Of a stretch of 64,000 nt of DNA, positions 46,870-58,228 are shown one piece after another. The notes beneath the pieces were generated by a model that saw nothing but the letters and a program-made list of their open reading frames with translations, searched no databases and was not told the origin of the DNA. The stretch's first letter is position 1. Each line of letters opens with the position of its first letter. Source of the DNA: Paenibacillus riograndensis SBR5 (lineage in GTDB: Bacteria > Bacillota > Bacilli > Paenibacillales > Paenibacillaceae); the NCBI RefSeq assembly GCF_000981585.1, contig NZ_LN831776.1, forward strand, positions 2,619,001-2,683,000. Reading direction: 5' to 3'. The position numbers and the translations under genes are program-made.

Positions 46870-47508
46870 TTATACTTGTCTGTTTTGTGTGTGTCTTCTC
46901 CGTTTCAGAAGCGCTTGCGGTTCGGGATAGGTTTTCCTGCTCATGTCTGCAAGCTCTTCAAGGGTGACGGGCTTCTTGACCACAACGAAATGGTACATGA
47001 TTTCATGAACGACGTTGGACTGCAGCGTCTTCAGAATCTCCAGCTCCTCAGCTTCATAAAGCGTGTCGTCAAAAGGGTACTGGTAGAACAGCTCCATCCG
47101 CAGCAGCCTGTAATCAAAGGGAGGCACAGGCGCCGGATAATCGGGGATTTCCGGTGAAACCGCCCCAGCGGCAGGCTGAAAAAAGCTTCCTGTAAAATAA
47201 CGGGGTGTGTATTCGTCGAATTTCTGCTTGAACAGAGGATTGGACAGATGAGGGAAGCTGTGGGCGTAAGGCGCCAGAATACAGATAACGGCTTTATGGA
47301 TGCTAATCCGGTAAATTTCCGCCATTACCGCAAATAAATTGTTCACATACGGCAATACGCGGCTGGCCATAACAAATTCGGCAGTGTTGTCCGGCAGTGG
47401 AATTCCTTCATTTATGTCGCAGATGATATCTACTCCGGGCCAAGCGGTGCGGTCGATTCCAAGATAACCGGTTTCTTTGCCGGAACCGCAGCCGATATCG
47501 ATTTTCAA
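46870..47508 (-). CDS. SAM-dependent methyltransferase
   Basis: 212 residues from TTG 47508, which follows a strong GAAGGAGTGA by 6-8 nt; the protein then opens MKIDIGCGSGKETGYLGID. That is the class I methyltransferase motif I (DIGCGSG) at the very N-terminus, as in predicted SAM-dependent methyltransferases of surface-polymer gene clusters. Motif II lies near VDIICDINEGIPLPDN. An upstream ATG (47556) has a weaker site. The C-terminus is Arg-rich. The substrate is unknown. It precedes the DUF11 gene by about 130-150 bp on the same strand. Confidence 0.78.
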   Translation of the reverse strand: MKIDIGCGSGKETGYLGIDRTAWPGVDIICDINEGIPLPDNTAEFVMASRVLPYVNNLFAVMAEIYRISIHKAVICILAPYAHSFPHLSNPLFKQKFDEYTPRYFTGSFFQPAAGAVSPEIPDYPAPVPPFDYRLLRMELFYQYPFDDTLYEAEELEILKTLQSNVVHEIMYHFVVVKKPVTLEELADMSRKTYPEPQALLKRRRHTQNRQV

Positions 47509-47712
47509 GGAAATCACTCCTTCAGGGGATGGCTCAAAAATAAGGCTCTGCACCATTGTATTAATTTCACCGCCTCTTGTCTCCGGCGTACGCCTATCCA
47601 AGCCGTAAACGTAGAGTAAGTTTATGCAACCCTGGAGAAGGGTTAAACGTTTATAAGAGTAAGCCAAGCCAGACGGCAACTTTACCGCTTCAACAAAGAG
47701 GAGGCAGTCAAC

Positions 47713-48627
47713 ATGAAATCACAACGCAAATTACCTGTTCTGGCAGCCATCGCTGTATTGATGCTGGCTATAACTGCTTGCGGCGGCAATACACCAGCCG
47801 AGGCTCCGGGAGAGCCGTCACCTACGGCTTCGCCCTCTCCTGCAGAGAGTGCGGCTTCGCCGTCACCAAGCCCTGCAGCCCAGCCGAGTTCCTCCCCTGC
47901 GGAGGAATCGCAAGTGATTCAGGGGACAGGTATCTATGTCGGCCAGATTGATAATCATTCCGTAGAGATCAAGACTGAAGAAGGGGCGACATCATTTGAG
48001 CTGGGCACAGGATTGGAAGAGGCTCCGGAAGCTCTAAGTATGGATGACCCGGTTGTTTTTGAATATGTCGAACGGAGTGTGGAGGGAGATTCCTCCGTCC
48101 TGCAGCGGGTGCTTTCGAAGCTGGAGAAGTCCGCGGACAGCGGCAGTGCAGCTCCTTCCCAGGCAGCGCTCCCCAAGTCAAAATCATTCAGTCTGACACT
48201 GGAAGGCATGAAGGAAGAAAAGACGGCTGCACTCGCTGCCGGGAACGGCTATTCGCTGTATGTATTTGATATCTTCACTTTTGATGCGAAGACTGGCAGA
48301 CTGGCCATGAAAGTTGATCCGGAGTATTACGCTGAGATCACCAAGCTGCCTTCAGACTTCGATCTTGATTCTCTCAAGCAAGAGGGCGAAAAGGAACTGT
48401 CCTCTACAGGGAAAGTGACCGCACTCGATCAAAAAGAACGTGACCGGCGGATGTCCGGTATCCGGCTCTATCTTACAGCCATGGGGAACGGGCTGACCCG
48501 CGAGTATGCGGTGAAGGAGATTGCAGGACAGGGGTATGTGATCAGGCTGAACATTCCGCAGCGTGAAGCCTCGGAAGGCTTCGGGCCGCATGTCTACACT
48601 TCGCTGGACAGTCTGGTCAGCCAGTAG
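47713..48627 (+). CDS. Putative lipoprotein of unknown function
   Basis: 304 residues. A type II signal peptide ends in the lipobox AITAC (cysteine 23), followed by a Pro/Ser/Ala-rich linker (about 26-67) typical of surface-tethered lipoproteins. The globular part (about 70-304) has no domain I can name; residues 70-115 (GTGIYVGQIDNHSVEIKTE) look like a small OB- or SH3-like beta barrel. AGAGGAGG precedes ATG 47713. It is transcribed away from the methyltransferase gene, and a terminator-like hairpin follows at 48764. Confidence 0.8.
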   Translation: MKSQRKLPVLAAIAVLMLAITACGGNTPAEAPGEPSPTASPSPAESAASPSPSPAAQPSSSPAEESQVIQGTGIYVGQIDNHSVEIKTEEGATSFELGTGLEEAPEALSMDDPVVFEYVERSVEGDSSVLQRVLSKLEKSADSGSAAPSQAALPKSKSFSLTLEGMKEEKTAALAAGNGYSLYVFDIFTFDAKTGRLAMKVDPEYYAEITKLPSDFDLDSLKQEGEKELSSTGKVTALDQKERDRRMSGIRLYLTAMGNGLTREYAVKEIAGQGYVIRLNIPQREASEGFGPHVYTSLDSLVSQ

Positions 48628-48763
48628 CCGGTGGGCCAGCTAAAAAGTGCAGCATAAAAGTACCACTAATCCGGCTGAAATCGTCCATCAAATTTCCGTG
48701 AAAACCGTGAAAACCTTTTGTAGCCAGGACTTCAGCTCATATACCAAAAGAATATACGCACAG

Positions 48764-48802
48764 CAAAGGACCGATCCGGAGAGCTGCCGGGCCGGTCCTT
48801 TG
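48764..48802 (+). terminator. Hairpin after the lipoprotein gene
   Basis: CAAAGGACCG (48764-48773) pairs exactly with CGGTCCTTTG (48793-48802). No T-run of note follows. Confidence 0.55.
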
Positions 48803-48974
48803 TGCAAATATTTATATGTTTCGCGCCCCAAATCGTCCTTGTATTTCTCGCTGAAACGGGACCTGAAAGCGATACTCTGTATCGCTGCTTCGGAAGCATA
48901 GGCTCCTAATAAGGACGGCGTAGCCGTTTCTACTTGGGAATAAAGCAACTGGTGAATTTGGCAAGTAAGAAACC

Positions 48975-49166
48975 AATCTATTGCACTTTCTACAGCAGAT
49001 TGCTCCTAAATAAGCGTAAAATCAAAATCTATTGTAATCTGTGCAGCAGATTTCAGCCAAGTGGGCCTTAGGACCTCAATTCTTGGAAATCAATTGCATG
49101 AAATACACTAGATCGACTTTTACCCGAGCTGGCGGAGCAATCTGTTGCACTAAATGCAATCAGACT
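48975..49166. repeat. Intergenic array D: four AATCT-type 28-bp units
   Basis: Units start at 48975, 49026, 49088 and 49139, giving steps of 51, 62 and 51 bp. Each begins AATCT or AATCA, has TTGCA or TTGTA near base 8, and ends in AGATT, AGATC or AGACT. Spacers of 23-34 bp are unrelated. No gene is seen in 48803-48974. Confidence 0.8.
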
Positions 49167-49175
49167 GCCCGGAAA

Positions 49176-49246
49176 CAACGGCAGAAATACCGTTGTAGAA
49201 GAGCCAGCGGCCGGGTTGCCCAGAAACAACAGCAGAAATGCCGTTG
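49176..49246. repeat. Intergenic pair D2: CAACGG-N8-CCGTTG
   Basis: Two inverted repeats, CAACGG...CCGTTG at 49176 and CAACAG...CCGTTG at 49227, are 51 bp apart. Here the whole 51-bp period is duplicated (49167-49217 and 49218-49268), flanks included. Confidence 0.75.
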
Positions 49247-49289
49247 TAGAAGAGCCGCCGGCCGGTTGGTGCTGGCTGCAGGTTAAGCC

Positions 49290-49748
49290 TTAAACGGAGC
49301 CGGCATTCACGAGTACGGTGGAGATGATCAGCATGAACAGCAGCAGAAAAACCGCATTAATGATAGTGCCGATGATCCCAAACACTTTGCGGCGCTTGCG
49401 GAGAGTAAGCCCGATAATGCCGAGCACCCCGCCGATGACATTGAATGCTGCCAGGATGAGCACAGATATTCCGAGATAGAAGATAGCCTCTGCGCTATCA
49501 GCAATAAAGGAGTCGCTTCCGTTTACAAGGGAAGAGGACCGGACACCTACAACTACAAAGGCGATAATGTAGCCTATAAGGGTAATCAAGGCGATGATGA
49601 ACGAGGCAATTCCGGGTCCGGAATGTTTGAAGTCCCGTTTGTTCTCTTCATACATTGCATGCTGCTGCGGCGGTAATCCCGTCTCCGGGACCGTACTCTG
49701 CGGCCGTGGTGAGGAAGGATCTGTGTGTGGCGTAGAATAATCGTCCAT
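49290..49748 (-). CDS. Small membrane protein, DUF4064/DUF4190-like
   Basis: 152 residues. A hydrophilic Pro/Ser-rich N-terminus (1-45) is followed by three membrane helices (about 47-70, 88-113 and 122-148). The helix pattern GIASFIIALITLIGY ... VLGIIGLTLRKRRKVFGIIG is the DUF4190/DUF4064 type found in many Firmicutes. AAGGAGTG precedes ATG 49748. Its function is unknown. It is transcribed divergently from the DUF423 gene with a 171-bp gap. Confidence 0.8.
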   Translation of the reverse strand: MDDYSTPHTDPSSPRPQSTVPETGLPPQQHAMYEENKRDFKHSGPGIASFIIALITLIGYIIAFVVVGVRSSSLVNGSDSFIADSAEAIFYLGISVLILAAFNVIGGVLGIIGLTLRKRRKVFGIIGTIINAVFLLLFMLIISTVLVNAGSV

Positions 49749-49919
49749 GGGTGCACTCCTTATGTCTTAAATGGGTTAATGACTGATAGTATCCACTTTT
49801 CCATAAGATGGCGGCAAAAGCAAGTCTTGTTTGTAAAATGCACAGCAGCGGCTGCTGGAAATAAACGCCCGGGTTACGGTAAGATAGGGGGAAGTCCAAT
49901 CTTAAGGAGCTGTGTATCC

Positions 49920-50297
49920 ATGCAACGAAGATTTATGGCCTGGGGAGCCTTGCTTGCCATGCTGTCCGTCGGGATAGGCGCGTTCGGAGCGCATCTGCTC
50001 AAACCGGTAATCAGCGAGGATTACCTTAAGGTGTACGAGACAGGTGTACATTACCACATGATTCATGCACTGGGGCTGATCCTTATCGGGCTGGCTGCGG
50101 GTCAATGGGGAGAGCGTTCACGCCTGCGCTGGGCAGGGAGGCTGCTGATTCTGGGAATTATTTTGTTCTCCGGCAGCCTGTATGCCTTGAGCATTACCGG
50201 TATCAAGGTGCTTGGAGCGATTACTCCCCTTGGAGGGGTATGTTTTCTGGCCGGGTGGCTTTGCCTGGCCTGGGAAGCTTTGTCCCGGAACAAGTGA
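49920..50297 (+). CDS. DUF423 family membrane protein
   Basis: 125 residues with four membrane helices. The family features are FMAWGALLAMLSVGIGAFGAH at the start (glycine-rich first helix), the ETGVHYHMIHALGLI loop and GSLYAL...ITPLGGVCFLAGW. These small proteins (YwdK/YgdD type) have no established function. ATG 49920 follows AAGGAG by 10 nt and gives the normal family length; a longer frame to 49725 runs through the divergent gene and is rejected. A 16-bp hairpin follows. Confidence 0.87.
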   Translation: MQRRFMAWGALLAMLSVGIGAFGAHLLKPVISEDYLKVYETGVHYHMIHALGLILIGLAAGQWGERSRLRWAGRLLILGIILFSGSLYALSITGIKVLGAITPLGGVCFLAGWLCLAWEALSRNK

Positions 50298-50326
50298 ATG
50301 GTGTAGAGCCGCAAGATCCATACAAA

Positions 50327-50369
50327 CCAGCAAGCACCTGCCTGGGCAATCCGGGCAGGTGCTTGCTGG
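50327..50369. terminator. Strong bidirectional hairpin between convergent genes
   Basis: A perfect 16-bp stem (50327-50342 with 50354-50369, CCAGCAAGCACCTGCC type) and an 11-nt loop. It lies between the ends of the DUF423 gene and the gene at 50393. Confidence 0.8.
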
Positions 50370-50392
50370 CGCGGGACCACAGCAAAAACGTA

Positions 50393-50917
50393 CTACGAAA
50401 ATTCGTCGATCTCATTGAGCTTGAACGTGTACACTTGCTTTTCATCGACATGGTATACGCTGATTGAATTGGCCGCTTCATCAAAATTGAGAATACGGCA
50501 GGGCATGGAAACCTGTTTGCCGTGACGGTTGGCGCGCAGCCGGACCAATTGGTTGTTCTGAATGTATAATCTGATTTTTCCATATGCATCTGCAGGGGTC
50601 TCTCCTGGCGCGTCAGCAGGAATACTGCCGGATACGGGCTTGCCGGCTTGCTTGTCCGTTGGCTTCACTGGCAATTTCACAGGGACTTGAACGGCTGCTG
50701 CAGATTCATGTTTCAGGGCAAGCTTCGCCGAACGCAGCAGATGGTCAATCGTTCTTCCAAGCTCAAGACCCGAGTTAATGTTGAAATCTGTGATTTTGTC
50801 GTTGCTGTTCAATATTTCAAGTAAATATTGCAGTGCAAGCGGGTTAGTACGGGCGTTAATCAGGATGTCGACATTGAACAGATAATTGCCATCCGTATGT
50901 TGTAGTTTCTTGTCCAT
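50393..50917 (-). CDS. Conserved hypothetical protein with WYL-like C-terminus
   Basis: 174 residues. The N-terminal half (DGNYLFNVDILINARTNPLA and on, about 10-65) is helical. A Lys/Pro linker (about 75-110) leads to a beta-rich C-terminal domain (about 115-174; IRLYIQNNQLVRLRANR ... YHVDEKQVYTFKLNEIDEF) that resembles the WYL/SH3-like fold of ligand-binding regulators. I do not recognise the family. ATG 50917 follows GGGGGA; GTG 50944 has no ribosome site. It is probably a cytoplasmic regulatory or adaptor protein, but that is a guess from the fold impression only. Confidence 0.7.
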   Translation of the reverse strand: MDKKLQHTDGNYLFNVDILINARTNPLALQYLLEILNSNDKITDFNINSGLELGRTIDHLLRSAKLALKHESAAAVQVPVKLPVKPTDKQAGKPVSGSIPADAPGETPADAYGKIRLYIQNNQLVRLRANRHGKQVSMPCRILNFDEAANSISVYHVDEKQVYTFKLNEIDEFS

Positions 50918-51140
50918 AAATCCCCCAGCTTTGTCAGTAGACACAATTAGAAATTCAATTTTTAAAGTATATAAACTATACCACTAATTAAACAATAAGC
51001 ATATACCTCCTTCTCGAAAAAACAAGGACTATTGACCCCCTGCGTGTTGCAGGAGAAATAGGTCTAACGCCCACACGCTGCCCGGAAAAACAACATACAC
51101 ATACATCGTGATGAGGATAAAGTAGAAGGAGGTAGTGCAA

Positions 51141-51443
51141 GTGGTTACAATGGAGCCTGTTAACGTAGGCGGGCATATATTGGTTGGTGTTGAAGTGAAG
51201 CTTCCGAAGACTACGCTGCTGTCCATCAGCACGGGCAAAGGATATATCATGTGCGGAGCGCTCGATGTAGGCCTTCTTAACGAAACGCTAAGCGACCGGG
51301 GGATCATTGCAGCCCGGGCCGTTGGCGTGAGAACATTGCCGCAGCTTTTGGCTGCTCCGCTGGAGTCTGTAACGATAGAGGCTGAGAAGCTGGGGATTGT
51401 ACCCGGAATGACCGGTGCAGATGCCCTGCTCCACATGCTGTAA
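51141..51443 (+). CDS. DUF1805 family protein (YunC-like)
   Basis: 100 residues with the DUF1805 core GYIMCGALDVGLLNE, DRGIIAARAVGVRT and LLAAPLESVT, closely similar to Bacillus YunC. The start is GTG 51141, eight bases after AAGGAGG; GTG 51135 is too close to it and ATG 51150 too far. The family has no assigned reaction. The gene is alone, with a terminator directly after it. Confidence 0.88.
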   Translation: MVTMEPVNVGGHILVGVEVKLPKTTLLSISTGKGYIMCGALDVGLLNETLSDRGIIAARAVGVRTLPQLLAAPLESVTIEAEKLGIVPGMTGADALLHML

Positions 51444-51453
51444 GGCATTAAGC

Positions 51454-51476
51454 GGGGCCTGCGGGCCCCTTTTTTT
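51454..51476 (+). terminator. Terminator of DUF1805 gene
   Basis: GGGGCC (51454-51459) pairs with GGCCCC (51464-51469), then seven T. Confidence 0.85.
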
Positions 51477-51504
51477 GAAAGAATTTATATGTGCGGACTG
51501 AAGC

Positions 51505-51694
51505 GGACCGAGGAGCCCTTATTTTGCCAAAAATCTTACTTTTTCAGCAGTTACGGACTCAGGAGCCGTTATAACGTTCGATAGAGCCTGGACTGAAGGG
51601 GAAAGGGACAAATAAAGGCATTTCAGTCCGTTAGTCCTGCGGAATAGCCGAATCTTCTCTCAATAAGGGCTCTCCTGTCCGTAACGGTTGCGGA
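51505..51694. repeat. Intergenic units F: GGACxxAGGAGCC type
   Basis: Two direct units with GGAC...AGGAGCC at 51505 and 51555 (50 bp apart) and two reversed units with TCCG...CGGA at 51627 and 51678 (51 bp apart). AATAAGGGCTCTCCTGTCCG (51662-51681) is the reverse of the first unit's AGGAGCCCTTATT. They are more degenerate than the other arrays. Confidence 0.55.
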
Positions 51695-51747
51695 TCGATC
51701 GCAAAGGAATAGGGTGATCCGTCTTTAGCGGCTTCTTCGCAGGTGCT

Positions 51748-51930
51748 AGTTGGAAAAAGGGAACTTATTTTTCCGAAAGTTAAGAAATCCTGAGAGTGAA
51801 GTGGAAAAAGTAAACTTAATTGGGTCACATTTCTGCTCCAATGGCGAAAGGGGCTGAATTAGTGTCCCTTTTTCCACTTCATCTACCCGAGGGTAGGGTA
51901 CTCCGGCAAATTAGTGTCCCTTTTTCCACT
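51748..51930. repeat. Intergenic array E: four AGTGG-type palindromes
   Basis: Units are centred at 51756.5, 51808, 51869.5 and 51921.5, giving steps of 51.5, 61.5 and 52 bp. Units 1-2 read GGAAAAAG on the plus strand and units 3-4 CTTTTTCC, so the array is itself an inverted pair of pairs. It is the same family as arrays B and C. Confidence 0.78.
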
Positions 51931-51980
51931 TAAAAAGTTGCGGTAGGGTTCATGGGGAGTCGTTCTCCAGGTAACGTTAG

Positions 51981-52030
51981 AACCAAGACGGCTGCGCTGT
52001 CCCGTGGAGGACGGCACAGCCGTTTTGGTT
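51981..52030. terminator. Long hairpin upstream of dps
   Basis: AACCAAGACGGCTG (51981-51994) pairs with CAGCCGTTTTGGTT (52017-52030), one G-U pair. There is no T-run. No gene ends nearby, so its role is unclear. I see nothing further in 52031-52250. Confidence 0.45.
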
Positions 52031-52269
52031 CCTGTGCCTCGTGAGCCAAGCAGAGACGGTTTTATGCGGAACGGGGATAAGGGAAGCGGGCTTGGCTCAT
52101 CCTATAAATAGCTTTCGATTTATGGGGACATCAGGGATTCCAGCCGGTGGCACCCGGTCATATTTCTTGTTTCGCCTTCTGTCCGGAAGGGTAAATTCAA
52201 TATAGACACTGCATTGCCGGACCATGGACAGGCAGCCGGCTAAATTATGGATAAGGAAGGGATTATACA

Positions 52270-52731
52270 ATGGCTAAAGCATCGAACAAAGTCACCACCA
52301 CTTCACTCGAACAAGTACTCAACCGTGAGGTTGCCAACCTGAACGTGCTGTATGTCAAAATTCATAATTATCACTGGTATGTGAAGGGTGAGCAATTCTT
52401 CTCCCTGCATGTAAAATTCGAAGAGCTGTATGATGATGTTACCCTCAAAATGGACGAGGTGGCTGAACGCCTGCTCAGCATTAAGGGCAGCCCGGCAGCG
52501 ACCATGAAGGAATATCTGGAGCTCGCAACCATTCAGGAAGCGACCGGCAAGGAAGATACCCGGGGCATGGTTCAGACGCTGATTGAGGACTTCGCCACTG
52601 TAGCTGAAGAGCTTACAGAAGGCATTGAACTGGCCGAGCAGGTGAGCGATCAGCCAACAGCGGACCTGTTCATCAAAATCCGCAGCGATCTCGAAAAAAA
52701 CCAGTGGATGCTGCGTTCTTTCCTGGGTTGA
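52270..52731 (+). CDS. dps: Dps-family ferritin-like protein
   Basis: 153 residues, four-helix Dps fold. The inter-subunit ferroxidase ligands lie in HNYHWYVKGEQFFSLHVKFE (His pair) and DDVTLKMDEVAERLL (Asp/Glu). Dps proteins form 12-subunit shells that oxidise and store iron and protect DNA from peroxide. The Lys-containing N-terminal tail is short. AAGGAAGGG precedes ATG 52270. It is monocistronic with a clear terminator. Its position beside the iron-sulfur operon may be chance, but both belong to iron and oxidative-stress physiology. Confidence 0.9.
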   Translation: MAKASNKVTTTSLEQVLNREVANLNVLYVKIHNYHWYVKGEQFFSLHVKFEELYDDVTLKMDEVAERLLSIKGSPAATMKEYLELATIQEATGKEDTRGMVQTLIEDFATVAEELTEGIELAEQVSDQPTADLFIKIRSDLEKNQWMLRSFLG

Positions 52732-52770
52732 TCATTCCTGTCTCATACACGCAGTTCCAAATAGAGTAGA

Positions 52771-52799
52771 GCCTCCGGCACGGAGGCTTTATTTTTTGC
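52771..52799 (+). terminator. Terminator of dps
   Basis: GCCTCCG / CGGAGGC (52771-52787) followed by TTTATTTTTTG. Confidence 0.85.
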
Positions 52800-52869
52800 T
52801 TTTTGTCGATCCGTGAAACCGGATATCAAAATACATGTTTGTAAAAAAAATCGGTTTGTAATAAAATTA

Positions 52870-52890
52870 GTGAGAATCATTGATAATCAC
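52870..52890. promoter_or_regulatory. Fur/PerR-like box in the suf promoter
   Basis: GTGAGAATCA-TTG-ATAATCAC is an imperfect 21-bp inverted repeat rich in the GATAAT/GAGAAT steps of Fur-family operators. It overlaps the suf -35. Confidence 0.55.
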
Positions 52891-52908
52891 TGCGTTACAC
52901 TTTATAAT
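52880..52908 (+). promoter_or_regulatory. Sigma-A promoter of sufCDSUB
   Basis: TTGATA (52880-52885), a 17-nt spacer and TATAAT (52903-52908). The leader is about 97 nt. Confidence 0.72.
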
Positions 52909-53011
52909 TATTTTAATGTGATATACAATCTAATTTTTGCTGGCGTCAGGGATTACCTGTTACAATACAGCTTTCTGATTTCGCAAATCGAACAATGGGG
53001 GGAACATTATT

Positions 53012-53794
53012 ATGGCAGCAGATTTTGTCATTGAAGGACTGAAAGCGACGATTGAAGGAAAAGAAATTCTGAAGGGCATCAACCTTCAAATGAAGGGCGG
53101 CGAAATTCACGCCATCATGGGACCGAACGGTACCGGTAAAAGCACCCTGGCTTCGGCACTGATGGGCCATCCCAAGTACGAGGTTACCGAGGGTACAGCC
53201 GTTCTTGAAGGCGAAGACCTGCTGGAAATGGCTGTTGATGAACGCGCGCGCGCCGGTCTTTTTCTGGCGATGCAGTATCCAAGTGAAATCAGCGGCGTAA
53301 CGAACTCTGACTTCCTGCGTAGCGCCATTAATTCCCGCCGTGAAGAAGGAAACGAAATTTCCCTGATCCGCTTCATCCGTCAAATGGAAGCTAAGATGAA
53401 GGAACTGGATATGAACCCTGAGTTTCTGCACCGCTATCTGAACGAAGGCTTCTCCGGCGGTGAAAAGAAACGCAACGAAATTCTTCAAATGATGATGCTG
53501 GACCCGAAGATTGTCATTCTTGATGAAATTGACTCCGGCCTGGATATTGATGCGCTCAAAATTGTCGCTGAAGGCGTCAACTCGATGCGCAGCCCGGAAC
53601 GCGGCTTCCTGGTTATTACCCACTATCAGCGCCTGTTGAATTACATTAAGCCGGATTTTGTACATGTCATGATGCAGGGACGGATTGTGAAATCCGGCGG
53701 TCCTGAGCTGGCAGAACGTCTGGAAGCGGAAGGCTATGAATGGGTTAAGGAAGAACTCGGCATTGAAGATGAAACCGTAGGACAGGAAGCTTAA
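53012..53794 (+). CDS. sufC: Fe-S assembly ATPase SufC
   Basis: 260 residues. Walker A is GPNGTGKS (37-44), the signature FSGGEKKRNEI, and Walker B VILDEIDSGLD, the SufC form with DSGLD in place of the usual D-loop. SufC is a cytoplasmic ABC-type ATPase that binds SufB and SufD and drives remodelling of the SufBC2D scaffold during Fe-S cluster assembly. It is the first gene of sufCDSUB. GGGGGGAAC precedes ATG 53012. A Fur-like box overlaps the operon promoter. Confidence 0.95.
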   Translation: MAADFVIEGLKATIEGKEILKGINLQMKGGEIHAIMGPNGTGKSTLASALMGHPKYEVTEGTAVLEGEDLLEMAVDERARAGLFLAMQYPSEISGVTNSDFLRSAINSRREEGNEISLIRFIRQMEAKMKELDMNPEFLHRYLNEGFSGGEKKRNEILQMMMLDPKIVILDEIDSGLDIDALKIVAEGVNSMRSPERGFLVITHYQRLLNYIKPDFVHVMMQGRIVKSGGPELAERLEAEGYEWVKEELGIEDETVGQEA

Positions 53795-53821
53795 GAGACG
53801 CCAGGAAGGAGGAAACCACTT

Positions 53822-56773
<2,952 letters not shown>

Positions 56774-56792
56774 AAACAAGGAGGCTGACACC

Positions 56793-58190
56793 ATGGCTAA
56801 GAAAGCGCCTGATATGGAAGAGTACCAATATGGGTTCCGTGACGAGCATAAGTCGATATTCCAGTCTGGTAAAGGACTTACGGCCGAAATTGTTAAGGAA
56901 ATCTCCGCCATCAAAAATGAGCCGGAATGGATGCTGGATTTCCGCCTGAAAGCTCTGGAGCAGTTCTATAAAATGCCGATGCCTAAATGGGGCGGCAATC
57001 TTGACGAATTGGATTTTGATGATATCCAGTATTATGTAAGACCTTCCGAGAAGCAAGGGAAGACCTGGGAGGAAGTACCTTCCGAGATCAAGGAAACCTT
57101 CGATAAGCTGGGGATTCCGGAAGCGGAACAGAAATTCCTGGCAGGTGTCTCGGCGCAGTACGAATCCGAGGTGGTCTACCACAGCATGCAGAAGAACCTT
57201 GAAGATCAAGGCGTCATCTTCACCGATACCGACACGGCGCTGCGGGAGCACCCGGAGCTGTTCAAGAAGTTCTTCGGCACCATTATCCCGCCTGCGGATA
57301 ACAAATTTGCCGCTTTGAACAGCGCGGTATGGTCGGGCGGAAGCTTCATTTATGTTCCGAAGGGCGTGAAATGTGAAGTGCCTCTGCAGGCCTACTTCCG
57401 TATTAACTCCGAGAACATGGGCCAATTCGAGCGTACCCTGATTCTGGCCGACGAAGACAGCTTCGTGCATTATGTAGAGGGCTGTACCGCTCCAATCTAC
57501 AGCACGAACTCTCTGCATAGTGCGGTGGTAGAGATCCTGTGCATGAAGAACGCGCGCGTCCGTTACACCACCATTCAGAACTGGGCGCCGAACATCTATA
57601 ACCTGGTGACCAAACGTGCCGTTGCTGAAGAGAATGCAACGATGGAATGGGTCGACGGCAACATCGGCTCCAAGCTGACGATGAAATATCCTGCGGTGGT
57701 GCTCAAAGGCCGCGGAGCCAAAGGTTCTGTATTGTCCATCGCGGTTGCAGGCAAAGACCAGCACCAGGATGCAGGAGCCAAAATGATTCACTTGGCACCG
57801 GACACCACTTCGACAATTGTCTCCAAGTCGATCAGCAAACACGGCGGTAAAGTAACGTACCGTGGTCTTGCTTCCTTCGGCCGCAAGGCGGAAGGCGCCA
57901 AGTCGAACATCAAATGCGATACGCTGATTCTGGATAACCAGTCCACTTCTGACACCATTCCTTACAATGAGATCATGAACGACAACATCGTGCTGGAGCA
58001 TGAAGCGACCGTCTCCAAGGTATCCGAGGAGCAGCTGTTCTACCTGATGAGCCGTGGTCTTACCGAAGCTGAAGCTACCCAGATGATCGTTATGGGCTTC
58101 ATTGAGCCCTTCACCAAAGAACTGCCGATGGAATATGCGGTAGAAATGAACCGTCTTATCAAGTTCGAGATGGAAGGCAGTATAGGATAA
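56793..58190 (+). CDS. sufB: Fe-S scaffold protein SufB
   Basis: 465 residues, full length and highly conserved: [68 protein letters not shown] segment near 360 and [20 protein letters not shown]. SufB carries the nascent cluster on the SufBC2D complex. AAGGAGG precedes ATG 56793, 19 bp after sufU. It is the last gene of the operon. No clear terminator follows; decayed DNA begins about 40 bp after the stop. Confidence 0.96.
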   Translation: MAKKAPDMEEYQYGFRDEHKSIFQSGKGLTAEIVKEISAIKNEPEWMLDFRLKALEQFYKMPMPKWGGNLDELDFDDIQYYVRPSEKQGKTWEEVPSEIKETFDKLGIPEAEQKFLAGVSAQYESEVVYHSMQKNLEDQGVIFTDTDTALREHPELFKKFFGTIIPPADNKFAALNSAVWSGGSFIYVPKGVKCEVPLQAYFRINSENMGQFERTLILADEDSFVHYVEGCTAPIYSTNSLHSAVVEILCMKNARVRYTTIQNWAPNIYNLVTKRAVAEENATMEWVDGNIGSKLTMKYPAVVLKGRGAKGSVLSIAVAGKDQHQDAGAKMIHLAPDTTSTIVSKSISKHGGKVTYRGLASFGRKAEGAKSNIKCDTLILDNQSTSDTIPYNEIMNDNIVLEHEATVSKVSEEQLFYLMSRGLTEAEATQMIVMGFIEPFTKELPMEYAVEMNRLIKFEMEGSIG

Positions 58191-58228
58191 CCTTCTGAAA
58201 AGCTTGATATATCAGCCTTTATGGGGGT

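Noticed and set aside
48647..48948. Opposing open frames of about 85 codons
   Set aside because: They overlap each other and a hairpin, have no ribosome sites, and lie in repeat-type intergenic DNA.
51631..51828. 65-codon minus-strand frame
   Set aside because: It is made of repeat units F and array E; its start has no ribosome site.
52031..52269. PerR box before dps
   Set aside because: No sequence close to TTATAATNATTATAA was found.
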